Shown here piece by piece: positions 1 to 12,800 of a stretch of 64,000 nucleotides of DNA. Every line of letters begins with the position of its first letter. Position 1 is the stretch's first letter. Below the pieces are notes generated by a model, which searched no databases, had not been told where the DNA came from, and was given only the letters and a program-made list of their open reading frames with translations. Origin of the DNA: Isoperla grammatica (lineage: Eukaryota; Arthropoda; Insecta; Plecoptera; Perlodidae); assembly GCA_945910005.1 (NCBI GenBank), contig OX246749.1:22588197-22652196 (forward strand), in the 5' to 3' direction. Position numbers and translations under genes: made by a program.

Positions 1-2279
1 AAGACAACGCACTTTTCTTCGCTTGTGAAGGTGACTGTACTAGATAAACCCTGCGCTAAGTCATGACAGAAGAGCAACTACATGCAACATATGAAGACAA
101 CGCATGTTTCCTCGCTTGTGACGGTGACTGTTCTTGATAAACCCTTCGCTAAGTCAGTGACATGAGAGTAACTACATGCAACATATGAAGACAACGCATG
201 TTTCCTCGCTTGTGAAGGTGACTGTACTTGATAAACCCTGCACTAAGTCAGTGACATAAGAGCAACTACATGCAACATATGAAGACAACGCATGTTTCCT
301 CGCTTGTGATGGTGACTGTACTTGATAAACCCTGCGCTAAGTCAGTGACATGAGAGCAACTACATGCAACATATGAAGACAACGCATGTTTCCTCGCTTG
401 TGAAGTTGACTGTACTTGATAAACCCTGCGCTAAGTCAGTAACATGAGAGCAACTACATGCAACATATGAAGACAACGCATGTTTCCTCGCTTGTGATGG
501 TGACTGTACTTGATAAACCCTGCTCTAAGTCAGTGACATGAGAGCAACTACATGCAACATATGAGGACAACGCATGTTTCCTCGCTTGTGAAGGTGACTG
601 TACTTGATAAACTCTGCGCTAAGTCTGTAAAATGAGAGCAACTTCATGCAACATATGAAGACAACGCATGTTTCCTCGCTTGTGAAGGTGACTGTACTTG
701 ATAAACCCTGCGCTAAGTCAGTGACATGAGAGCAACTACATGCAACATATGAAGACAACGCATGTTTCCTCGCTTGTGACGGTGACTGTACTTGATAAAC
801 CCTGCGCTTAGTCAGTGACATGAGAGCAACTTTATGCAACATATTAGGATAACGCATGTTCCCTCGCTGGGAAGGTGACTGTACTTGATAAACCCTGCGC
901 TAAGTCAGTGACATGAGAGCAACTACATGCAACATATGAAGACAACATATGTTTCCTCGCTTGTGACGGTGACTGTACTTGATAAACCCTGCGCTATGTC
1001 AGTGACATGAGAGCAACTACATGCAACATATGAGGACAACGCATGTTTCCTCGCTTGTGAAGGTTACTGTACTTGATAAACCCTGCGCTAAGTCAGTGAC
1101 ATGAAAGCAACTTCTTGAACATATTAGGACAACGCATGTTTCCTCGCTTGTGAAGGTGACTGTACTTGATAAACCCTGCGCTAAGTCAGTGACATGAGAG
1201 CAACTACATGCAACATATGAAGACAACGCATGTTTCCTCGCTTGTGACGGTGACTGTACTTGATAAACCCTGCGCTAAGTTAGTGACATCAGAGCAACTA
1301 CATGCAACATATGAGGACAACGCATGTTTCCTCGCTTGTGACGGTGACTGTACTTGATAAACTCTGCGTTAAGTCAGTGCCATGAGAGCAACTTCATGCA
1401 TTATATGAAGACAACGCATGTTTCCTCGCTTGTTACGGTGACTGTACTTGATAAACCCAGCGCTAAGTCAAAGACATGAGAGCAACTACATGCAACATAT
1501 GAGGACAACGCATGTTTCCTCGCTTGTGACGGTGACTGTACTAGATAAACCCTGCGCTAAGTCATGACATAAGAGCAACTACATGCAACATATGAAGACA
1601 ACGCATGTTTCCTCGCTTGTGAAGGTGACTGTACTTGATAAACCCTGCGGTAAGTCAGTGACATGAGAGCAACTACATGCAACATATGAAGACAACGCAT
1701 GTTTCCTCGCTTGTGAAGGTGACTGTACTTGATAAACCCTGCACTAAGTCAGTGACATGAGAGCAACTACATGCAACATATGAAGACAACGCCTGTTTCC
1801 TCGCTTGTGACGGTGACTGTACTTGATAAACCCTGCGCTAAGTCAGTGACATGAGAGCAACTACATGCAACATATGAAGACAACGCATGTTTCCTCGCTT
1901 GTGAAGGTGACTGTACATGATAAACCCTGCGCTAAGTCAGTAACATGAGAGCAACTACATGCAACATATGAAGACAACGCATGTTTCCTCGCTTGTGAAG
2001 GTGACTGTACTTGATAAACCCTGCGCTAAGTCAGTGACATGAGAGCAACTACATGCAACATATGAGGACAACGCATGTTTCCTCGCTTGTGAAGGTAACT
2101 GTACTTGATAAACCCTGCGCTAAGTCTGTGAAATGAGAGCAACTTCATGCAACATATGAAGACAACGCATGTTTCCTCGCTTGTGAAGGTGACTGTACTT
2201 GATAAACCCTGCGCTAAGTCAGTGACCTGAGAGCAACTACATGCAACATATGAAGACAACGCATGTTTCCTCGCTTGTG
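1..2279 (+). repeat. Left-edge block, near copy of 59949-62227
   Basis: The window opens in the monomer AAGACAACGCACTTTTCTTC, which recurs at 14050, 30851, 52973 and 59949. The best partner is 59949-62227 (offset 59,948): only these two share TGACTGTTCTTGATAAACCC followed by TTCGC. Differences include CTTAG for CTAAG and ATTAGGAT near 806-850, and CATCAG at about 1288. Co-linearity stops near 2280, where GAAGG with TTAATAAACCCAG replaces GACGG. Confidence 0.8.
850..880 (+). repeat. Short CGCTGGGAAGG variant monomer
   Basis: CGCTTGTGAAGG is replaced by CGCTGGGAAGG (one base shorter) in monomers that also start with ATTAGGA and read CATGTTCCC or CATGTTACC. Copies seen include 865, 4995, 6214, about 7505, 11246, 14906, 17351 and 18979 and their HOR counterparts; CGCTGGGAGG near 9288 has lost a further base. 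One-base-shorter (93-bp) monomers preserve reading frame and help to create the longer chance frames on the minus strand. Confidence 0.75.
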
Positions 2280-3620
2280 AAGGTGACTGTACTTAATAAA
2301 CCCAGCGCTAAGTCAGTGACATGAGAGCAACTACATGCAACATATGAGGACAACGCATGTTTCCTCGCTTGTGAAGGTGACTGTACTTGATAAACTTTGC
2401 GCTTAGTCTGTGAAATGAGAGCAACTTCATGCAACATATGAAGACAACGCATGTTTCCTCGCTTGTGAAGGTGACTGTACTCGATAAACCCTGCGCTAAG
2501 TCAGTGACATGAGAGCAACTACATGCAACATATGAAGACAACGCATGTTTCCTCGCTTGTGACGGTGACTGTACTTGATAAACCCTCGCGCTATGTCAGT
2601 GACATGAGAGCAACTACATGCAACATATGAGGACAACGCATGTTTCTTCGCTTGTTACGGTGACTGTACTTGATAAACCCTGCGTTTAGTCAGTGACATG
2701 AGAGCAACTACAAGCAACATATGAAGACAACTCATGTTTTCTCGCTTGTGAAGGTGACTGTACTTGATAAACCCTGCGCTAAGTCAGTGACATGAAAGCC
2801 ACTTCTTGAACATATTAGGACAACGCATGTTTCCTCGCTTGTGAAGGTGACTGTACTTGATAAACCCTGCGCTAAGTCAGTGACATGAGAGCAACTACAT
2901 GCAACAAATGTTGACAACGCATGTTTCCTACTTGTGACGGTGACTGTACGTGATAAACCCTGCGCTAAGTCAGTGACATGAGAGCAACTACATGCAACAT
3001 ATGAAGACAACGCATGTTTCCTCGCTTGTGAAGGTGACTGTACTTGATAAACCCTGCGCTAAGTCAGTGACATAAGAGCAACTACATGCAACATATGAAG
3101 ACAACGCATGTTTCCTCGCTTGTGAAGGTGACTGTACTTGATAAACCCTGCACTAAGTCAGTGACATGAGAGCAACTACATGCAACATATGAAGAAAACG
3201 CATGTTTTCTCGCTTCTGACGGTGACTGTACTTGATAAACCCTGCGCTAAGTCAGTAACATGAGAGCAACTACATACAACATATGAACACAACGCATGTT
3301 TTCTCGCTTGTGAAGGTGACTGTACTTGATAAACCCTGCGCTAAGTCAGTGACATGAGAGCAACTACATGCAACATATGAAGACAACGCATGTTTCCTCG
3401 CTTGTGACGGTGACTGTACGTGATAAACCCTGCGCTAAGTCAGTGACATGAGAGCAACTACATGCAACATATGAAGACAACGCATGTTTCCTCGCTTGTG
3501 AAGGTGACTGTACTTGATAAACCCTGCGCTAAGTCAGTGACATGAGAGAAACTACATGCAACATATGAAGACAACGCATGTTTCCTCGCTTGTGAAAGTG
3601 ACTGTACTTGATAAACCCTG

Positions 3621-3630
3621 CGCTAAACAG
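3621..3630 (+). repeat. Marker monomer CGCTAAACAG (three per HOR)
   Basis: GTCAG is shortened to ACAG, giving a 93-bp monomer. Copies lie at 3621, 8475 and 12414 in HOR copy 1, at 20422, 25276 and 29215 in copy 2, and at 42544, 47398 and 51337 in copy 3. Internal spacings are 4,854 and 3,939 bp. The monomers around each copy are also similar (GAGAGAGAC or GAGAGAAAC before it, ACTAGATAAAC and CTCGATTGTG after it). The HOR therefore contains at least three related sub-blocks from older internal duplications. Confidence 0.85.
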
Positions 3631-4120
3631 TGACATGAGAGCAACTACATGCAACATATGAAGAAAACGCATGTTTCCTCGCTTGTGACGGTGACTGTAC
3701 TAGATAAACCCTGCGCTAAGTCAGTGACATGAGAGCAACTACATGCAACATATGAAGACAACGCATGTTTCCTCGATTGTGAAGGTGACTGTACTTGATA
3801 AACCCTGCGAGAAGTCAGTGACATGAGAGCAACAACATGCAACATATGAAGACAACGCATCATTCCTCGCTTGTGACGGTGACTGTACGTGATAAACCCT
3901 GCGCTAAGTCAGTGACATGAGAGTAACTACATGCAACATATGAAGACAACGCATGTTTCCTCGCTTGTGACGGTGACTGTACTTGATAAACCCTGCGCTA
4001 AGTCAATGACATGAGAGCAACTTTATGCAACATATGAAGACAACGCATGTATCCTCGCTTGTGACGGTGACTGTACTTGATAAACCCTGCGCTAAGTCAG
4101 TGACATGAGAGCAACTACAT

Positions 4121-4130
4121 GAGACTAATG
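4121..4130 (+). repeat. Marker monomer GAGACTAATG (recurs about 12 times)
   Basis: A cluster of substitutions turns GCAACATATG into GAGACTAATG, usually followed in the next monomers by ACTAGATAAAC and the 1-bp-shorter GTCATGACA. Exact copies start at 4121, 10381, 14040, 20922, 27182, 30841, 40697, 43044, 49304, 52963 and 59939, with a changed copy (AAGACTAATG) at 57969. The intervals 6,260 and 3,659 bp recur in all three HOR copies, which makes this a convenient landmark for the unit order. Confidence 0.85.
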
Positions 4131-6809
4131 AAGACAACGCATGTTTCTTCGCTTGTGAAGGTGACTAAACTAGATAAACCCTGCGCTAAGTCATGACATA
4201 AGAGCAACTACATGCAACATATGAAGACAACGCATGTTTCCTCGCTTGTGACGGTGACTGTACTTGATAAACCCTTCGCTAAGTCAGTGACATGAGAGTA
4301 ACTACATGCAACATATGAAGACAACGCATGTTTCCTCGCTTGTGAAGGTGACTGTACTTGATAAACCCTGCACTAAGTCAGTGACATAAGAGCAACTACA
4401 TGCAACATATGAAGACAACGCATGTTTCCTCGCTTGTGATGGTGACTGTACTTGATAAACCCTGCGCTAAGTCAGTGACATGAGAGCAACTACATGCAAC
4501 ATATGAAGACAACGCATGTTTCCTCGCTTGTGAAGGTGACTGTACTTGATAAACCCTGCGCTAAGTCAGTAACATGAGAGCAACTACATGCAACATATGA
4601 AGACAACGCATGTTTCCTCGCTTGTGATGGTGACTGTACTTGATAAACCCTGCTCTAAGTCAGTGACATGAGAGCAACTACATGCAACATATGAGGACAA
4701 CGCATGTTTCCTCGCTTGTGAAGGTGACTGTACTTGATAAACTCTGCGCTAAGTCTGTAAAATGAGAGCAACTTCATGCAACATATGAAGACAACGCATG
4801 TTTCCTCGCTTGTGAAGGTGACTGTACTTGATAAACCCTGCGCTAAGTCAGTGACATGAGAGCAACTACATGCAACATATGAAGACAACGCATGTTTCCT
4901 CGCTTGTGACGGTGACTGTACTTGATAAACCCTGCGCTAAGTCAGTGACATGAGAGCAACTACATGCAACATATTAGGACAACGCATGTTCCCTCGCTGG
5001 GAAGGTGACTGTACTTGATAAACCCTGCGCTAAGTCAGTGACATGAGAGCAACTACATGCAACATATGAAGACAACTTATGTTTCCTCGCTTGTGACGGT
5101 GACTGTACTTGATAAACCCTGCGCTATGTCAGTGACATGAGAGCAACTACATGCAACATATGAGGACAACGCATGTTTCCTCGCTTGTGAAGGTTACTGT
5201 ACTTGATAAACCCTGCGCTAAGTCAGTGACATGAAAGCAACTTCTTGAACATATTAGGACAACGCATGTTTCCTCGCTTGTGAAGGTGACTGTACTTGAT
5301 AAACCCTGCGCTAAGTCAGTGACATGAGAGCAACTACATGCAACATATGAAGACAACGCATGTTTCCTCGCTTGTGACGGTGACTGTACTTGATAAACCC
5401 TGCGCTAAGTTAGTGACATGAGAGCAACTACATGCAACATATGAGGACAACGCATGTTTCCTCGCTTGTGACGGTGACTGTACTTGATAAACTCTGCGTT
5501 AAGTCAGTGCCATGAGAGCAACTTCATGCATTATATGAAGACAACGCATGTTTCCTCGCTTGTTACGGTGACTGTACTTGATAAACCCAGCGCTAAGTCA
5601 AAGACATGAGAGCAACTACATGCAACATATGAGGACAACGCTTGTTTCCTCGCTTGTGACGGTGACTGTACTAGATAAACCCTGCGCTAAGTCATGACAT
5701 AAGAGCAACTACATGCAACATATGAAGACAACGCATGTTTCCTCGCTTGTGAAGGTGACTGTACATGATAAACCCTGCGCTAAGTCAGTAACATGAGAGC
5801 AACTACATGCAACATATGAAGACAACGCATGTTTCCTCGCTTGTGAAGGTGACTGTACTTGATAAACCCTGCGCTAAGTCAGTGACATGAGAGCAACTAC
5901 ATGCAACGTATGAGGACAACGCATGTTTCCTCGCTTGTGAAGGTAACTGTACTTGATAAACCCTGCGCTAAGTCTGTGAAATGAGAGCAACTTCATGCAA
6001 CATATGAAGACAACGCATGTTTCCTCGCTTGTGAAGGTGACTGTACTTGATAAACCCTGCGCTAAGTCAGTGACATGAGAGCAACTACATGCAACATATG
6101 AAGACAACGCATGTTTCCTCGCTTGTGACGGTGACTGTACTTGATAAACCCTGCGCTAAGTCAGTGACATGAGAGCAACTACTTGCAACATATTAGGACA
6201 ACGCATGTTCCCTCGCTGGGAAGGTAACTGTACTTGATAGACCCTGCGCTAAGTCAGTGACATGAGAGCAGCTACATGCAACATATGAAGACAACGCATG
6301 TTTCCTCGCTTGTGACGGTGACTGTACTTGATAAACCCTGCGCTATGTCAGTGACATGAGAGCAACTACATGCAACATATGAGGACAACGCATGTTTCCT
6401 CGCTTGTGACGGTGACTGTACTTGATAAACCCTGCGCTATGTCAGTGACATGAGAGCAACTACATGCAACATATGAGGACAACGCATGTTTCCTCGCTTG
6501 TGAAGGTTACTGTACTTGATAAACCCTGCGCTAAGTCAGTGACTTGAAAGCAACTTCTTGAACATATTAGGACAACGCATGTTTCCTCGCTTGTGAAGGT
6601 GACTGTACTTGATAAACCCTGCGCTAAGTCAGTGACATGAGAGCAACTACATGCAACATATGAAGACAACGCATGTTTCCTCGCTTGTGACGGTGACTGT
6701 ACTTGATAAACCCTGCGCTAAGTTAGTGACATAAGAGCAACTACATGCAACATATGAGGACAACGCATGTTTCCTCGCTTGTGACGGTGACTGTACTTGA
6801 TAAACTCTG

Positions 6810-6850
6810 CGTTAAGTCAGTGCCATGAGAGCAATGTATGTTTCCTCGCT
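6810..6850 (+). repeat. Truncated 71-bp monomer (five copies)
   Basis: GCCATGAGAGCAATGTATG joins two parts of adjacent monomers with about 23 bp missing compared with the intact GCCATGAGAGCAACTTCATG version at about 1379. The fused GCAATGTATG lies at 6831, 23632, 37618, 45754 and 62931. All five share one breakpoint, so they descend from one deletion. This private marker shows common descent of the extra block (37618) and the right-edge block (62931) with the standard units. Confidence 0.85.
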
Positions 6851-9800
6851 TGTTACGGTGACTGTACTTGATAAACCCTGCGCTATGTCAGTGACATGAG
6901 AGCAACTACATGCAACATATGAGGACAACGCATGTTTCCTCGCTTGTGAAGGTTACTGTACTTGATAAACCCTGCGCTAAGTCAGTGACATGAAAGCAAC
7001 TTCTTGAACATATTAGGACAACGCATGTTTCCTCGCTTGTGAAGGTGAATGTACTTGATAAACCCTGCGCTAAGTCAGTGACATGAGAGCAACTACATGC
7101 AACATATGAAGACAACGCATGTTTTCTCGCTTGTGACGGTGACTGTACTTGATAAACCCTGCGCTAAGTCATGACATAAGAGCAACTACATGCAACATAT
7201 GAAGACAACGCATGTTTCCTCGCTTGTGAAGGTGACTGTACTTGATAAACCCTGCACTAAGTCAGTGACATGAGAGCAACTACATGCAACATATGAAGAC
7301 AACGCATGTTTCCTCGCTTGTGACGGTGACTGTACTTGATAAACCCTGCGCTAAGTCAGTGACAAGAGAGCAACTACATGCAACATATGAAGACAATACA
7401 TGTTTCCTCGCTTGTGAAGGTGACTGTACATGATAAGCCCTGCGCTAAGTCAGTGACATGAGAGCAACTACATGCAACATATTAGGACAACGCATGTTAC
7501 CTCGCTGGGAAGGTGACTGTACTTGATAAACCCTGCGCTAAGTCAGTGACATGAGAGCAACTACATGCGACATCTGAAGACAACGCATGTTCCCTCGCTT
7601 GTGACGGTGACTGTACTTGATAAACCCTGCGCTAAGTCAGTGACATGAGAGCAACTATATGCAACATATGAGGACAACGCATGTTTCCTCGCTTGTGAAG
7701 GTGACTGTACTTGATAAACCCTGCACTAAGTCAGTGACATGAGAGCAACTACATGCAACATATGAGGACAACGCATGTTTTCTCGCTTGTTACGGTGACT
7801 GTACTTGATAAACCCTGCGTTTAGTCAGTGACATGAGAGCAACTACAAGGAACATATGAAGACAACTCATGTTTCCTCGCTTGTGAAGGTGACTGTACTT
7901 GATAAACCCTGCGCTGAATCAGTGACATGAAAGCCACTTCTTGAACATATTAGGACAACGCATGTTTCCTCGCTTGTGAAGGTGACTGTACTTGATAAAC
8001 CCTGCACTAAGTCAGTGACATGAGAGCAACTACATGCAACATATGAAGAAAACGCATGTTTTCTCGCTTCTGACGGTGACTGTACTTGATAAACCCTGCG
8101 CTAAGTCAGTAACATGAGAGCAACTACATACAACATATGAACACAACGCATGTTTTCTCGCTTGTGAAGGTGACTGTACTTGATAAACCCTGCGCTAAGT
8201 CAGTGACATGAGAGCAACTACATGCAACATATGAAGACAACGCATGTTTCCTCGCTTGTGACGGTGACTGTACGTGATAAACCCTGCGCTAAGTCAGTGA
8301 CATGAGAGCAACTACATGCAACATATGAAGACAACGCATGTTTCCTCGCTTGTGAAGGTGACTGTACTTGATAAACCCTGCGCTAAGTCAGTGACATGAG
8401 AGAGACTACATGCAACATATGAAGACAACGCATGTTTCCTCGCTTGTGAAAGTGACTGTACTTGATAAACCCTGCGCTAAACAGTGACATGAGAGCAACT
8501 ACATGCAACATATGAAGACAACGCATGTTTCCTCGCTTGTGACGGTGACTGTACTAGATAAACCCTGCGCTAAGTCAGTGACATGAGAGCAACTACATGC
8601 AACATATGAAGACAACGCATGTTTCCTCGATTGTGAAGGTGACTGTACTTGATAAACCCTGCGAGAAGTCAGTGACATGAGAGCAACTACATGCAACATA
8701 TGAAGACAACGCATCATTCCTCGCTTGTGACGGTGACTGTACGTGATAAACCCTGCGCTAAGTCAGTGACATGAGAGCAACTACATGCAACATATGAAGA
8801 CAACGCATGTTTCCTCGCTTGTGACGGTGACTGTACTTGATAAACCCTGCGCTAAGTCAGTGACATGAGAGCAACTACATGCAACATATGAAGACAACGC
8901 ATGTTTCCTACTTGTGACGGTGACTGTACGTGATAAACCCTGCATTAAGTCAGTGACATGAGAGCAACTACATGCAACATATGAAGACAACGCATGTTTC
9001 CTCGCTTGCGCAGGTGACTGTACTTGATAAACCCTGCACTAAGTCAGTGACATGAGAGCAACTACATGCAACATATGAAGACAACGAATGTTTCCTCGCT
9101 TGTGAAAGTGACTGTACTTGATAAACCCATCGCTAAGTCAGTGACATGAGAGCAACTACATGCAACATATGAAGACAACGCATTTTTCCTCGCTTGTGAC
9201 GGTGACTGTACTTGATAAACCCTGCGCTAAGTCAGTGACATGAGAGCAACTACATGCAACATATTAGGACAACGCATGTTCCCTCGCTGGGAGGTGACTG
9301 TACTTGATAAACCCTGCGCTAAGTCAGTGACATGAGAGCAACTACATGCAACATATGAAGACAACGAATGTTTCGTCGCTTGTGACGGTGACTGTACTTG
9401 ATAAACCCTGCGCTATGTCAGTGACATGAGAGCAACTACATGCAACATATGAGGACAACGCATGTTTCCTCGCTTGTTACGGTGACTGTACTTGATAAAC
9501 CCTGCGCTTAGTCAGTGACATGAGAGAAACTACAAGCAACATATGAAGACAACTCATGTTTCCTCGCTTGTGAAGGTGACTGTACTTGATAAACCCTGCG
9601 CTAAGTCAGTGACATGAAAGCCACTTCTTGAACATATTAGGACAACGCATGTTTCCTCGCTTGTGAAGGTGACTGTACTTGATAAACCCTGCGCTAAGTC
9701 AGTGACATGAGAGCAACTACATGCAACATATGAAGACAACGCATGTTTCCTCGCTTGTGACGGTGACTGTACTTGATAAACCCTGCGCTAAGTTAGTGAC

Positions 9801-12800
9801 ATGAGAGCAACTACATGCAACATATGAAGACAACGCATGTTTCCTCGCTTGTGACGGTGACTGTACTTGATAAACCCTGCGCTAAGTCAGTGACATGAGA
9901 GAAACTTCATGCATTATATGAAGACAACGCATGTTTCCTCGCTTGTGACGGTGACTGTACTTGATTAACCCAGCGCTAAGTCAATGACATGAAAGCAACT
10001 ACATGCAACATATGAAGACAACGCATGTTTCCTCGCTTGTGAAGGTGACTGTACTTGATAAACCCTGCACTAAGTCAGTGACATGAGAGCAACTACATGC
10101 AACATATGAAGACAACGCATGTTTCCTCGCTTGTGACGGTGACTGTACTTGATAAACCCTGCGCTAAGTCAGTGACATGAGAGCAACTACATGCAACATA
10201 TGAAGACAACGCATGTTTTCTCGCTTGTGAAGGTGACTGTACTTGATAAACACTGCGCTAAGTCAATGACATGAGAGCAACTACATGCAACATATGAAGA
10301 CAACGCATGTATCCTCGCTTGTGACGGTGACTGTACTTGATAAACCCTGCGCTAAGTCAGTGACATGAGAGCAACTACATGAGACTAATGAAGACAACGC
10401 ATGTTTCTTCGCTTGTGAAGGTGACTAAACTAGATAAACCCTGCGCTAAGTCATGACATAAGAGCAACTACATGCAACATATGAAGACAACGCATGTTTC
10501 CTCGCTTGTGACGGTGACTGTACTTGATAAACCCTTCGCTAAGTCAGTGACATGAGAGTAACTACATGCAACATATGAAGACAACGCATGTTTCCTCGCT
10601 TGTGAAGGTGACTGTACTTGATAAACCCTGCACTAAGTCAGTGACATAAGAGCAACTACATGCAACATATGAAGACAACGCATGTTTCCTCGCTTGTGAT
10701 GGTGACTGTACTTGATAAACCCTGCGCTAAGTCAGTGACATGAGAGCAACTACATGCAACATATGAAGACAACGCATGTTTCCTCGCTTGTGAAGGTGAC
10801 TGTACTTGATAAACCCTGCGCTAAGTCAGTAACATAAGAGCAACTACATGCAACATATGAAGACAACGCATGTTTCCTCGCTTGTGAAGGTGACTGTACT
10901 TGATAAACCCAGCGCTAAGTCAGTGACATGAGAGCAACTACATGCAACATATGAGGACAACGCATGTTTCCTCGCTTGTGAAGGTGACTGTACTTGATAA
11001 ACTTTGCGCTAAGTCTGTGAAATGAGAGCAACTTCATGCAACATATGAAGACAACGCATGTTTCCTCGCTTGTGAAGGTGACTGTACTCGATAAACCCTG
11101 CGCTAAGTCAGTGACATGAGAGCAACAACATGCAACATATGAAGACAACGCATGTTTCCTCGCTTGTGACGGTGACTGTTCTTGATAAACCCTGCGCTAA
11201 GTCAGTGACATGAGAGCAACTGCATGCAACATATTAGGACAACGCATGTTCCCTCGCTGGGAAGGTGACTGTACTTGATAAACCCTGCGCTAAGTCAGTG
11301 ACATGAGAGCAACTACATGCAACATATGAAGACAACGCATGTTTCCTCGCTTGTGACGGTGACTGTACTTGATAAACCCTGCGCTATGTCAGTGACATGA
11401 GAGCAACTACATGCAACATATGAGGACAACGCATGTTTCTTCGCTTGTTACGGTGACTGTACTTGATAAACCCTGCGTTTAGTCAGTGACATGAGAGCAA
11501 CTACAAGCAACATATGAAGACAACTCATGTTTCCTCGCTTGTGAAGGTGACTGTACTTGATAAACCCTGCGCTAAGTCAGTGACATGAAAGCCACTTCTT
11601 GAACATATTAGGACAACGCATGTTTCCTCGCTTGTGAAGGTGACTGTACTTGATAAACCCTGCGCTAAGTCAGTGACATGAGAGCAACTACATGCAACAA
11701 ATGAAGACAACGCATGTTTCCTACTTGTGACGGTGACTGTACGTGATAAACCCTGCGCTAAGTCAGTGACATGAGAGCAACTACATGCAACATATGAAGA
11801 CAACGCATGTTTCCTCGCTTGTGAAGGTGACTGTACTTGATAAACCCTGCGCTAAGTCAGTGACATAAGAGCAACTACATGCAACATATGAAGACAACGC
11901 CTGTTTCCTCGCTTGTGAAGGTGACTGTACTTGATAAACCCTGCACTAAGTCAGTGACATGAGAGCAACTACATGCAACATATGAAGAAAACGCATGTTT
12001 TCTCGCTTCTGACGGTGACTGTACTTGATAAACCCTGCGCTAAGTCAGTAACATGAGAGCAACTACATGCAACATATGAACACAACGCATGTTTTCTCGC
12101 TTGTGAAGGTGACTGTACTTGATAAACCCTGCGCTAAGTCAGTGACATGAGAGGAACTACATGCAACATATGAAGACAACGCATGTTTCCTCGCTTGTGA
12201 CGGTGACTGTACGTGATAAACCCTGCGCTAAGTCAGTGACATGAGAGCAACTACATGCAACATATGAAGACAACGCATGTTTCCTCGCTTGTGAAGGTGA
12301 CTGTACTTGATAAACCCTGCGCTAAGTCAGTGACATGAGAGAGACTACATGCAACATATGAAGACAACGCATGTTTCCTCGCTTGTGAAAGTGTTTGTAC
12401 TTGATAAACCCTGCGCTAAACAGTGACATGAGAGCAACTACATGCAACATATGAAGACAACGCATGTTTCCTCGCTTGTGACGGTGACTGTACTAGATAA
12501 ACCCTGCGCTAAGTCAGTGACATGAGAGCAACTACATGCAACATATGAAGACAACGCATGTTTCCTCGATTGTGAAGGTGACTGTACTTGATAAACCCTG
12601 CGCTAAGTCAGTGACATGAGAGCAACTACATGCAACATATGAAGACAACGCATCATTCCTCGCTTGTGACGGTGACTGTACGTGATAAACCCTGCGCTAA
12701 GTCAGTGACATGAGAGCAACTACATGCAACATATGAAGACAACGCATGTTTCCTCGCTTGTGACGGTGACTGTACTTGATAAACCCTGCGCTAAGTCAGT

